From the NCBI GenBank assembly GCA_001464275.1, contig LNFL01000101.1, positions 1-42,069 of the forward strand: 42,069 nucleotides of DNA, read 5' to 3'. Of the stretch, positions 34,038-41,747 are shown one piece after another (position 1 is the first letter of the stretch; the number at the start of each line of letters is the position of its first letter). Origin of the DNA: Actinobacteria bacterium Ga0077560. Lineage in GTDB: Bacteria; Actinomycetota; Thermoleophilia; Miltoncostaeales; Miltoncostaeaceae. A program made the translations under genes and the position numbers. Below the pieces are notes generated by a model that had not been told where the DNA came from, made no database searches, and saw only the letters and a list, made by a program, of their open reading frames with translations.

Positions 34038-34684
34038 GCGTCGAGGTCCTGAGCGGGCGCCCCCTCGTGGGGGTGCTGGCGGTGCAGGGCGCGTTCGCCG
34101 AGCACCGGGCGGCGCTCGAGCGCGCCGGGGCGGAGGTCGTGCGCGTGCGCACGGGCGCAGACCTGGCCGGCCTGCGGGGCCTGGTGGTACCGGGCGGGGA
34201 GAGCACCACGCTGCGGGTGGTGGCGGGCGAGTCCGGCCTGCTTCACGACCTGCGCGCCGCGGTGGACGGCGGGCTCCCGGTGCTGGGCACCTGCGCGGGG
34301 CTCATCGCCCTGTCCGAGGAGATCGCCGACGGGGACGAACCCCTCATCGGCGGGCTGGACGTGACCGTCCGGCGGAACGCCTACGGCCGCCAGGTCGCCT
34401 CGTTCGAGGCGCCCGTGGAGGTGCCGGGGCTGGGCGAGGGGCCGCTGACGGCGGTGTTCATCCGGGCGCCGCGCATCGAGCGGACCGGTCCCGAGGTGGA
34501 GATCCTCGCCGAGCTGGACGGGGCACCGGTCGCGGTGCGCCAGGGGAACCTGATGGGCGTCGCGTTCCACCCGGAGCTCACCGACGACCTGCGGTTCCAC
34601 GAGTGGCTGGTTGATCGGGCCCGGGCACACCACCCGGTCCTGGGGACGGAAACGAAGGAGGCACGCCGTGTCGGGGCACAGTAA
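34034..34684 (+). CDS. pdxT: Pyridoxal 5'-phosphate synthase glutaminase subunit PdxT
   Basis: 216 residues. Class I glutaminase that supplies ammonia to PdxS through a channel. Triad: C87 in GTCAGL, H180 and E182 in FHPEL. PGGEST and the N-terminal [12 protein letters not shown] are family signatures. It starts with a GTG overlapping pdxS. The coding end contains the SD (GAAGGAGG) for yebC and overlaps the yebC start by 17 bp. Confidence 0.96.
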   Translation: MSVEVLSGRPLVGVLAVQGAFAEHRAALERAGAEVVRVRTGADLAGLRGLVVPGGESTTLRVVAGESGLLHDLRAAVDGGLPVLGTCAGLIALSEEIADGDEPLIGGLDVTVRRNAYGRQVASFEAPVEVPGLGEGPLTAVFIRAPRIERTGPEVEILAELDGAPVAVRQGNLMGVAFHPELTDDLRFHEWLVDRARAHHPVLGTETKEARRVGAQ

Positions 34685-35385
34685 ATGGGCCACCATCAAG
34701 CGGAAGAAGGGCGCCGCGGACGCCAAGCGCGGGCAGCTCTTCTCCAAGCTCTCGCGCGCCATCATCGTGGCACTCGGCGCTCGCCGCGGCGGTGCAGAAG
34801 GCGCGCGACAACTCCATGCCCAAGGAGAACATCGAGCGGGCGATCCAGCGTGGCGCCGGCGCCGGTGACGGTGAGGCCTACGAGGGCATCACCTACGAGG
34901 GCTACGGCCCGGGCGGGGTGGCGATCCTGGTGTCCATCCTCACCGACAACCGGAACCGCACGGCCGCCGACGTCCGCCACATCTTCACCAAGCACGGCGG
35001 CTCGCTGGGCACGCCGGGCACGGTGGCGTGGCAGTTCGAGCGCAAGGGCGTGATCCTGGTGGACGCCGAGGGCGTGGATGAGGACGCGGTGATGGAGGCG
35101 GCGCTGGAGGCCGGGGCGGAGGACATCTCCCAGGACGGCACCCAGTGGCAGATCACCACCGAGCCCACCGAGTTCAACGCCGTCCGCGAGGCCCTCGAGG
35201 CAGCGGGCATCGCGATGGCCTCGGCGGATCTCACCATGGTCCCGAAGACCACCGTCGCACCGAACGAGGCGGAGGCGCGTCGCCTGCTCAAGCTCGTGGA
35301 CTCCCTCGAGGAGAACGACGACGTGCAGGAGGTCTTCGCGAACTTCGACATCTCCGAGGAGATGCTGGAGGCCGTCGCCGGCTGA
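34668..35385 (+). pseudogene. yebC: YebC/PmpR-family protein gene, disrupted by an out-of-frame deletion near codon 35
   Basis: The GTG at 34668, preceded by GAAGGAGG, opens a perfect YebC N-terminus ([20 protein letters not shown]). After LSRAIIVA the frame leaves the family. The remainder of the protein, from [19 protein letters not shown] to the stop at 35385, is intact in the +1 frame; position 34792 is an internal valine of that frame. The missing conserved piece is the A-R-x-G-G-x-D-P-x-x-N segment. The junction at about 34770-34773 fits loss of 32 nt. YebC proteins regulate transcription and aid translation of proline-rich stretches. This is either a true pseudogene or a consensus error in GC-rich DNA. 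Confidence 0.85.
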
Positions 35386-35402
35386 CGGCGAACCTTCCCG
35401 TC

Positions 35403-35894
35403 ATGCCCCTGGTCCTCGGCATCGACCCCGGATTGGCCTCCACCGGCTACGCGCTGGTGGAGTCCGTGTCCGGGAAGCTCCGGTGCCGGGACCACGGCGT
35501 GGTGCGCACCTCGCCGCGCACGCCGCACGAGCAGCGGCTGCGGCACATCCACGACGAGATCGCCGCGCTGCTGGTGACCGAGGTCACCGGGGTGGCGATC
35601 GAGTCCTGGTTCATCCATCCGGTGAGCAAGGCCGCGATGGGCATGGCCGAGGCCCGTGGGGCCGCGCTGGTGGCCATCGCCGGGGCCGGGGTGGCGGTGC
35701 AGGAGTACTCGCCGAACACCGTCAAGCAGTCGGTGACGGGGTCGGGCAGCGCCGACAAGCAGCAGGTGCGCGCGATGGTCGAGCGCCTGCTGGGCGTGCG
35801 GCCCTCCACCGACCACGCGGCGGACGCCATGGCACTGGCCATCTGCCACGTGTCGGCGGCCCCCCTCACGCAGGCCATCCGCAGGGCGCGCTGA
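35403..35894 (+). CDS. ruvC: Holliday junction endonuclease RuvC
   Basis: 163 residues from the ATG at 35403. It cuts four-way junctions made during recombination. The RNase H-like fold has D8 in GIDPG, E67 in VAIESWF, and D137-H-x2-D141 in the C-terminal STDHAADAMALA motif, a complete catalytic set. SKAAMGMAEARGA matches the family's DNA-contact helix. Its order before ruvA and ruvB is the usual actinobacterial one. No SOS box was seen upstream of it. Confidence 0.95.
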   Translation: MPLVLGIDPGLASTGYALVESVSGKLRCRDHGVVRTSPRTPHEQRLRHIHDEIAALLVTEVTGVAIESWFIHPVSKAAMGMAEARGAALVAIAGAGVAVQEYSPNTVKQSVTGSGSADKQQVRAMVERLLGVRPSTDHAADAMALAICHVSAAPLTQAIRRAR

Positions 35895-35919
35895 CCGGCC
35901 CGCCATCCGGGCGGCCCGA

Positions 35920-35925
35920 TACCCT
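35920..35925 (+). promoter_or_regulatory. Candidate -10 element for a leaderless ruvA transcript
   Basis: TACCCT fits TANNNT and ends 6 bp before the ruvA ATG, so a transcript from it would begin at the start codon. No SD is found before ruvA. This is an internal promoter in the ruv operon, by inference. Confidence 0.4.
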
Positions 35926-35931
35926 CGGCTG

Positions 35932-36525
35932 ATGATCCGCTCGGTTCGCGGGCTCCTCGCCGCCACCGGTCCCGACGGGATCCTGGTGGAGGTCGGCGGC
36001 GTCGGCCTGCTCGTCCATGTCTCGACCCACACGCTGATGGGCCTGCCGCCGGTGGGATCGGCGGTGCACCTGGAGACGTACCTGGCGGTGCGTGAGGACG
36101 CGCTGGACCTGTACGGGTTCTCCGGCGCCTCCGAACGCCAGCTGTTCGAGGCGTGCATCGGGGTGAGCGGGGTGGGGCCGCGCATCGCTCTGGCGATCTG
36201 CGGGCTGGACGCCCCGGAGGCGCTGCGCAGCGCGATCCAGGTGGGCGACAGCCGCACGCTGCAGCGGGCCTCGGGCGTGGGCAAGCGCACGGCCGAGCGC
36301 ATCGTGCTGGAGCTGCGCGACCGCATGGGGGACGTGCCCGCCGTCACACGGGGCGGGCGCATCGCGCCGTCTGCGCCGGTGGGCCCGGTGGGCGAGGCGC
36401 GCGAGGCGCTCATGGCGCTCGGCTTCAGCGGCGACGAGATCAACGGGGCGCTCACCGACGCGCCGGACGGCGCGGACACCGCCGGGCTTGTGCGGCACGG
36501 CCTCAGCCGCCTGCGGCGGTCCTGA
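35932..36525 (+). CDS. ruvA: Holliday junction branch-migration protein RuvA
   Basis: 197 residues. Tetrameric protein that grips the junction and loads RuvB. The N-terminal OB domain covers 1-62, and two helix-hairpin-helix motifs follow ([18 protein letters not shown], and [19 protein letters not shown]). The C-terminal domain that touches RuvB occupies about 150-197, [16 protein letters not shown]. It overlaps ruvB by one base (TGATG), so translation is coupled. Confidence 0.95.
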   Translation: MIRSVRGLLAATGPDGILVEVGGVGLLVHVSTHTLMGLPPVGSAVHLETYLAVREDALDLYGFSGASERQLFEACIGVSGVGPRIALAICGLDAPEALRSAIQVGDSRTLQRASGVGKRTAERIVLELRDRMGDVPAVTRGGRIAPSAPVGPVGEAREALMALGFSGDEINGALTDAPDGADTAGLVRHGLSRLRRS

Positions 36526-37544
36526 TGGGTGGCGATCGGATCACCGATCCGGAGGACCGCCCGGATGAGGAGGAGGTCGACCGCGCCCTGCGGCCCCGCA
36601 GCCTGGAGGCGTTCGTCGGCCAGGAGTCGGCGCGGCAGAAGCTGGGGATCTTCCTGGAGGCCGCCCGGCAGCGTGAGGAGGCGCTCGACCACGTGCTGCT
36701 TGCCGGGCCGCCCGGCCTCGGCAAGACCTCCATGGCGCGCATCGTGGCGACCGAGCTGGGGGTGGGGTTCCACCCGACCAGCGGCCCGGTGATCGAGCGC
36801 AAGGGCGACCTCGCGGCCATCCTCACCTCGCTTGAGCCCCGGGATGTGCTGTTCATCGATGAGATCCACCGGCTGGGGCGGGCCGTGGAGGAGGTCCTCT
36901 ACCCGGCGATGGAGGACTTCGAGATCGACGTGGTGCTGGGCCAGGGGCCGTCCGCCCGGACGCTGCGGCTCGATCTGCCGCCGTTCACGCTCATCGGCGC
37001 CACCACCCGCACGGGCCTGCTGTCGGCGCCGCTGCTGGGGCGGTTCGGCGTGGTGGAGCGCCTGAACTACTACGGGCGCGAGGAGCTGGCGAGCATCGTG
37101 GTGCGCAGCGCCGGGCTGCTCGGGCTGGAGGTGGACGAGCAGGGGGCGGGTCAGATCGCCGCCCGGGCGCGCGGGACGCCGCGCATCGCGAACCGCCTGG
37201 TGCGGCGCGTGCGCGATGTGGCGCAGGTGCGGGGCGTCACGGTGGTGGATGCGAGCCTCGCGCGTGACGCGCTGGACCTGCTGGAGGTGGACGCCCTGGG
37301 GCTGGAGGAACTGGACCGCCGGCTGCTGCGCTGCCTGGCGCAGACCTTCGAGGGACGGCCGGTGGGGCTCGGCACGCTGGCCGACAGCGTCGGTGAGGCG
37401 CCCGACACGATCGAGGACGTCTACGAGCCGTACCTGCTGCAGGAGGGGCTCATCGCACGGACGCCGCGCGGCCGGGTGGCGACACCGCGCGCGTACCGGC
37501 ATCTTGGGCTCGAGCCGCCGGAGGGGGAACCGGCGCTCTTCTGA
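36525..37544 (+). CDS. ruvB: Holliday junction branch-migration ATPase RuvB
   Basis: 339 residues. AAA+ motor of the RuvAB complex. Walker A is GPPGLGKT (K67), Walker B LFIDEIHR, sensor 1 GATTRTG, and the arginine-finger region APLLGRFG. The C-terminal winged helix contains [21 protein letters not shown], a family hallmark. [19 protein letters not shown] is the typical N-terminus. All motifs are intact. It ends the operon. Confidence 0.97.
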   Translation: MGGDRITDPEDRPDEEEVDRALRPRSLEAFVGQESARQKLGIFLEAARQREEALDHVLLAGPPGLGKTSMARIVATELGVGFHPTSGPVIERKGDLAAILTSLEPRDVLFIDEIHRLGRAVEEVLYPAMEDFEIDVVLGQGPSARTLRLDLPPFTLIGATTRTGLLSAPLLGRFGVVERLNYYGREELASIVVRSAGLLGLEVDEQGAGQIAARARGTPRIANRLVRRVRDVAQVRGVTVVDASLARDALDLLEVDALGLEELDRRLLRCLAQTFEGRPVGLGTLADSVGEAPDTIEDVYEPYLLQEGLIARTPRGRVATPRAYRHLGLEPPEGEPALF

Positions 37545-37592
37545 TCAGGTTGGCGCCGTCGGTGGCCGAAGGTACATCACCACCGGCCGTTA

Positions 37593-37621
37593 TTTACCCT
37601 TAGCGCGCGAAACTCTACCAT
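37593..37621 (+). promoter_or_regulatory. Candidate promoter of the Fic gene
   Basis: TTTACC (37593-37598) and TACCAT (37616-37621) are 17 bp apart and fit -35 and TANNNT -10 patterns. The expected transcription start, about 37628, coincides with a GTG of the gene, suggesting a leaderless mRNA. This 30-bp patch is visibly AT-richer than its surroundings. Confidence 0.5.
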
Positions 37622-37624
37622 GCG

Positions 37625-38863
37625 GTGGTGTTGGTGTCCCTTCCACGGAGCCCTGCCATCGAGCGTCCCGCCCCCACGATCGTCGCTCTGCGCTGGCCCG
37701 GTGACCCGGGCGCCCCCGGCGGGCGCGCGAACCGGGTGGGCTTCGCGTACCGCGCGCACGTCCCCGGCGCGATCGCCGGCTGGGACCCGGCGTTGCCGGG
37801 GTCCCTGGTTGCCGACCTGGCACGGGCGGAGGAGGCGGTGCGCGCGCTGGACCGCCACGGCCCGCTGCTGGCCACCCTGGCGTGGCCGCTGCTGCGCGCC
37901 GAGGCGATCGCCAGCTCGCGCATCGAGGGGCTGGGGGTGAGCCACCATCGCCTGGCGCTGGCCGAGCACGCGGGTACCGAGGACCGCGTGGCGCATGAGG
38001 TGGTGGGCAACCTGGCCGCGCTGCGGCGGGCGCTGGACGTGGCGCAGGCCGACCTCACCCCGGCCGGCCTGGACGAGATCCACCGGGTCCTGCTGGAGCC
38101 GTCCCGTGACGCGGCCCGGGCGGGGGCGGTACGCACGGTCCAGAACTGGATCGGCGGGCGGCACGACAACCCCCGGGGCGCCGCGTTCATCCCGCCGCCG
38201 CCCCGGGACGTGCCGCGCCTGGTCGAGGACCTGGTGGCCTTCTGCCGTCGCGACGACGCGCCGGTGGTGGTGCAGGCCGCGATCGCGCACGTCCAGTTCG
38301 AGACCATCCACCCGTACTTCGACGGCAACGGGCGCGTGGGCCGGGCCCTCATCCAGGTGGTGTTCCGCCGGCGCGGCCTGTGCCGTCAGGTGCTGCCGCC
38401 GGTGAGCCTGGTCCTGGGCCGCGCGTCGGACGACTACGTGGAGGGCCTCACCGCCTACCGCCAGGGCGACCCCGCCAGGTGGCTGGCGTTCTTCGCCCGC
38501 GCCGTCTTCGACGCCGCCCGTGCAGGCGAGGAACTGGCCGACGATGTGCGCGCCCTGCAGGCCCACTGGGCCGTCCGCGCCGGCCACCCGCGCCGCGACT
38601 CCGCCGCCGCCGCCCTCATCGCCGCCCTTCCCGCGACCCCCGTCGTCGATCTGGCCGCCGCGCGTGCCATCACCGGGGCCAGCCCCAAGGCCACCCTCGC
38701 CGGCATCGACCGTCTCACCGACGCCGGGGTCCTGCACGAGCGCACGGGCCGCCGCCGCGGCCGCGTGTGGGAGAGCGTGGGCCTCTTCGCCCTCCTGGAC
38801 GGCCTGGAGGAGCGCATCGGCACCCCGCCCCGCCGCGCCCGCTCCCGCACCGACGCCGCCTGA
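37625..38863 (+). CDS. Fic-domain protein with N-terminal inhibitory motif and C-terminal winged helix
   Basis: 412 residues from the first GTG at 37625 (GTG 37628 may be used on a leaderless mRNA). An N-terminal Fic_N helix contains ASSRIEG, matching the S/T-x3-E-G/N inhibitory helix of class II Fic proteins. The Fic core at about residues 125-270 has the active loop HPYFDGNGRVGR beginning at H229, so AMP transfer chemistry looks possible. A C-terminal winged-helix-like domain, with GASPKATLAGIDRLTDAGVL, resembles DNA-binding domains in SO4266-like Fic proteins. Targets are unknown. No antitoxin gene is needed for class II. It is followed by palindrome arrays. Confidence 0.92.
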   Translation: MVLVSLPRSPAIERPAPTIVALRWPGDPGAPGGRANRVGFAYRAHVPGAIAGWDPALPGSLVADLARAEEAVRALDRHGPLLATLAWPLLRAEAIASSRIEGLGVSHHRLALAEHAGTEDRVAHEVVGNLAALRRALDVAQADLTPAGLDEIHRVLLEPSRDAARAGAVRTVQNWIGGRHDNPRGAAFIPPPPRDVPRLVEDLVAFCRRDDAPVVVQAAIAHVQFETIHPYFDGNGRVGRALIQVVFRRRGLCRQVLPPVSLVLGRASDDYVEGLTAYRQGDPARWLAFFARAVFDAARAGEELADDVRALQAHWAVRAGHPRRDSAAAALIAALPATPVVDLAAARAITGASPKATLAGIDRLTDAGVLHERTGRRRGRVWESVGLFALLDGLEERIGTPPRRARSRTDAA

Positions 38864-38930
38864 CCCCACTCCGGGCCACCCGGCCTCCGGACCACCCCCC
38901 GGGGCAGGGACGGCACCGCGCTCCCCGACC

Positions 38931-39086
38931 GTCCAATTGAACGCGTGGATGTTCAATTGCACATCCACCGTCGCTCGGGGAATGGCTGCCCGATGCGGGT
39001 TCCCGGCGTCGGCCTCGTTGGGCATGCGGTCTGGGGGACGGCAGCCCGGGGGGCGTTCAATTGAACGCGTGGATGTTCAATTGAAC
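38931..39086. repeat. Second locus of CAATTG palindromes, two clusters at 20-bp spacing
   Basis: Cluster F has units at 38931 (GTCCAATTGAAC) and 38951 (GTTCAATTGCAC). Cluster G has units at 39055 and 39075, both the perfect palindrome GTTCAATTGAAC. Both clusters use the identical spacer GCGTGGAT after unit 1. In F the second unit extends to a nearly perfect palindrome, with GTGGAT before and ATCCAC after. The 343-bp gap between the convergent Fic and FKBP genes (38864-39207) holds no gene. Confidence 0.88.
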
Positions 39087-39207
39087 GTTCACGCGGCCAG
39101 CCCCGAGTGGATGGCTGGCTGGACATCGGAGGGCCCCGAGGGCATGCCGGCGTGCCTGGCCGGGAGGGACCTGCGGGGGCCGCGCCAGGGCACGGCCCCG
39201 TCGCGGT

Positions 39208-39566
39208 CTACCTGACGTCGACCAGGTCGACGACGAACACGAGGGTCTCGTTCGGGGCGATGACCCCGCCCGCACCGCGAGCGCCATACCCCAGGTTCGG
39301 GGGGATGGTGAGCTTGCGGCGGCCGCCGACCTTCATTCCGGCGCGATGACCTGTCCGGCGCCCAGCTGGAAGTCGAACGTGTCGCCACGATTCCAGCTCG
39401 CGTCGAACTCCCGGCCCGTGGACCAGGAGACCCCGACGTAGTGCATGACGGGGCGGCTGCCGTTGGTGGCCTCCGCGCCATCGCCCACCTCGATGTCCTC
39501 GATGACGAGCTCGGTGGGGGGAGCCTCGTTCGGGATGGTGATGCTCGGCTTTGTGCGCTGTGTCAT
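39208..39566 (-). pseudogene. FKBP-type peptidyl-prolyl isomerase gene, disrupted by a short out-of-frame deletion
   Basis: The ATG at 39566 starts a typical cytoplasmic single-domain FKBP (IEDIEVGDGAEATNGSRPV, HYVGVSWSTGREFDASW, DFQLGAGQVIA). The frame then stops at 39333. The rest (GMKVGGRRKLTIPPNLGYGA through VFVVDLVDVR) continues in another frame from about 39345 to the stop at 39208. The family segment G-W-D-Q-G-V between the two parts is missing, consistent with loss of 19 nt. That segment includes the active-site tryptophan, so the isomerase would be inactive. Either a pseudogene or a sequence error. Confidence 0.85.
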
Positions 39567-39600
39567 GGGCGGCACGATACGCGACCGGTCCGGACTGACC

Positions 39601-39618
39601 CATCGGGTGGTTCCGATG
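39601..39618. promoter_or_regulatory. Small palindrome between divergent FKBP and four-cysteine-module genes
   Basis: CATCGG and CCGATG are inverted around a 6-bp centre in the 81-bp divergent gap. It may be an operator or chance. CAGAAT lies close to the ATG of the plus-strand gene as a weak -10. Confidence 0.25.
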
Positions 39619-39647
39619 GAGTGCGCCCACCACCAGAATCGCCGGTG

Positions 39648-41018
39648 ATGATCGTCGGCGTCCCTCCCATCCCGTTCGCACCGCCCGCGCTCACCGTGAC
39701 CACGCCCCGCGGGCAGGTCGCGATGACGGCCGCCTGGAGCACCTGGTGCCATGCCGCCGCGGACCTGCCTGCCGAGCTGCGGGCCGGGGAGGACCCGGTG
39801 TGCTGGCGGTACACGCCGCCGCCGGCCCTGCCCTACAACCCCCCGCCGTACGAGTGGTGCCGGGCGTCGCTGGAGCCCTCGTTCACCACACGGGTGCGGC
39901 CGGGGGAGCCCGTGGAGATCTCGGGAACGATCGGACCCCTGGGCACGGTGGAGGCCGAGTTCGCCCAGAACGGCGTCGCCCTGCAGCGTGGACCCGGTCT
40001 CACCTGGACCGCGAGGGGGGCGGGGGCCACCGCCGTGACGCTTCGGACCTCCGGGGTCCACGGCGCGGCGGTCTACACCGCCACGGTCGGCGTCGTGCGC
40101 GACATCCGCCCGCCGGCCGTGCGGGTCGACGTGCGCCACGACCTCGGCCGGATCGAGCTCACGCTCGCGCGCCGGGCTCGCGTTCGCGTGTGTGCCGAGC
40201 CCCTCGACGGCACGACCCCTCGCGATCTGGGCCTCCGGCAGGCCGGCCTCGTCACCGTTCCGCTCGTGGCTGGGAACCGGCGAGTCCTGCTCGGGCTCAC
40301 CTCACCGGAGGGTGTGGCGGCGGAGTCGATCGAGGTGCGTCTGCTCGACCCGCCCGCCCGCCCGTTGCCGCCCGCCGTGACGATGCGCTCAGCGGACGGG
40401 ACCGCTGTGATGGAACGCCGCTGGGGCCCCTGGTGCCTGAGGCGGGGCGCGGGAGCCCCTTGGGAATGCACGTACCACCCGGGGTGGATCTCGCCCGACA
40501 TCGAGACGGAGGCGCGGTGCGTGGCGGCGCTGGAGCCACTGCCCGGCCTCGTGGTCGCCCCCGGCTCGCGGATCCGCTTCGGGCCGGTCTCCCGTCGCCT
40601 TGGCGCCGCCGTGGTGACCGTGACCCGGGGTGCCACGCGGGTCGACCGGGGACCGCTCCGCCCGTGGACGGCGGACCTCCGGGGCCGTTACGCGGTCGAG
40701 ATCGAGACGGACGGGCGGGCGGGCCGGGTGTTCCACCGGGCCGAGGTGGTCGCCACCGACGACCCACGCCCCCCGCGGGCAACGGTGGTGGTGCGCGGCC
40801 GTGTGGCCCAGATCACCCTGACGCGTCCCACCCGGGTGTCCGCCTGCTTCGTCGGCGGTGCCCGGGAGTCGGCGAAGCCGGCGCGCCTGGGCCTGATCGG
40901 GCCCGGCGTCGTCCGTGTGGCGCTGCCGCCCGGCACCCGCTCGTTGCGACTGGGCCTGCGCACCCGGGACGGCCTGAGCGCCCCTCCCGTGAAGATCCCG
41001 GTGCCGCTGCCGACATGA
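39648..41018 (+). CDS. Unknown protein made of two copies of a four-cysteine beta-rich module
   Basis: 456 residues from the ATG at 39648. Residues ~14-235 and ~242-455 are diverged copies of one module. Each copy has exactly four cysteines in the same order: C34, C52, C71, C182 and C263, C274, C291, C400. Shared landmarks are W-x2-W-C, C-x-A-x-L-E-P, V-x-P-G-x-x-V/I, D-x-R-P-P before a strand, and I-x-L-T-x2-x-R-V. No signal peptide, membrane span or enzyme motif is seen, although the cysteines suggest disulfides or metal binding. The next gene is a single-module relative. I do not recognise the family. Confidence 0.8.
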   Translation: MIVGVPPIPFAPPALTVTTPRGQVAMTAAWSTWCHAAADLPAELRAGEDPVCWRYTPPPALPYNPPPYEWCRASLEPSFTTRVRPGEPVEISGTIGPLGTVEAEFAQNGVALQRGPGLTWTARGAGATAVTLRTSGVHGAAVYTATVGVVRDIRPPAVRVDVRHDLGRIELTLARRARVRVCAEPLDGTTPRDLGLRQAGLVTVPLVAGNRRVLLGLTSPEGVAAESIEVRLLDPPARPLPPAVTMRSADGTAVMERRWGPWCLRRGAGAPWECTYHPGWISPDIETEARCVAALEPLPGLVVAPGSRIRFGPVSRRLGAAVVTVTRGATRVDRGPLRPWTADLRGRYAVEIETDGRAGRVFHRAEVVATDDPRPPRATVVVRGRVAQITLTRPTRVSACFVGGARESAKPARLGLIGPGVVRVALPPGTRSLRLGLRTRDGLSAPPVKIPVPLPT

Positions 41019-41027
41019 GCGGCAGAC

Positions 41028-41714
41028 ATGCCCGTCTTCTTCCCGATCGCCCCGCCGCCCGCGTACATCGAGAGCACCCACGGCATGCGGGCGATGAGCG
41101 CCGAGCACGAGCAGTGGTGCCTGCCCGCGGCGGAGGTTCCGGCCGAGTTCCGGCCCGCCGGGCGGGATCCCATCTGCCAGCTCGCGGCGCGGCCAAGCGT
41201 GAGCCCCTACACGGCGTGCGTGGCACGGCTGTTCCCGCAGCCGGAGGTCGTCGCGCGCCCCGGCGAGCGTGTCCGGTTCCACGTGGCCGCCGAGGCCGGC
41301 ACCGGGACGGTCACCGTCGCCCAGGGCGACAGCCTGGGGATCCTCGGGCCGGTCACCGAGTGGACGGCCACGGGCGTCGAGGCGGCGGGGATCGGGATCG
41401 CGGCGTCCGGTCCGCGTGGATCGGTGACCTACGGCGCACGGGTGGTCGTGACCCGCGACGTCCGGCTCCCGCAGGGCCGGGTGAACATCCGGCCGGCACG
41501 ACGGCTGCTGGAGATCACGCTCGCCCGGCGGGCGGACGTCGCGGTGTGCTTCGACACCCCCGACGGCCGCTCGGTGGGGCCGTCCCGCTTCGGCATGCGC
41601 CCGCGCGGCCTGACCCGGCTGGCGCTGCCCACCACCCTGCCGAGGGCGGTCACGCTCCGGCTGGAATCGCCCACCGGCGTGCCCCGGCGCATTTCCGTGC
41701 GGGTGCGCAGCTGA
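41028..41714 (+). CDS. Unknown protein, single copy of the same four-cysteine module
   Basis: 228 residues starting 10 bp after the two-module gene. The four cysteines are C31 (in EQWC), C50, C64 and C174, and no others occur. Landmarks align with both modules of the neighbour: ARPGERVRF, TRDVRLPQGRVNI, LLEITLARRADVAVC, and a closing VTLRLESPTGVPRRI. No signal peptide is apparent. The pair seems to have arisen by tandem duplication. Function is unknown; the beta-strand-rich pattern suggests a binding or structural role. Confidence 0.8.
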   Translation: MPVFFPIAPPPAYIESTHGMRAMSAEHEQWCLPAAEVPAEFRPAGRDPICQLAARPSVSPYTACVARLFPQPEVVARPGERVRFHVAAEAGTGTVTVAQGDSLGILGPVTEWTATGVEAAGIGIAASGPRGSVTYGARVVVTRDVRLPQGRVNIRPARRLLEITLARRADVAVCFDTPDGRSVGPSRFGMRPRGLTRLALPTTLPRAVTLRLESPTGVPRRISVRVRS

Positions 41715-41724
41715 CCTGAACGCA

Positions 41725-41745
41725 CCGGTGGCGCTGCGCCTCCGG
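41725..41745. terminator. Imperfect hairpin between convergent genes
   Basis: CCGGTGGCG (41725-41733) pairs with CGCCTCCGG (41737-41745) with one mismatch around CTG. It sits just after the stop of the single-module gene and 3 bp from the stop of the opposing gene. Confidence 0.35.
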
Positions 41746-41747
41746 AG

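Noticed and set aside
34792-35385. Independent gene starting at GTG 34792
   Set aside because: The sequence begins in the middle of a YebC fold without an SD; it is the 3' part of the frameshifted yebC.
36131-36150. Second SOS box in ruvA (CGAAC...GTTCG)
   Set aside because: The half-sites are 7 bp apart rather than 4 and lie inside coding sequence.
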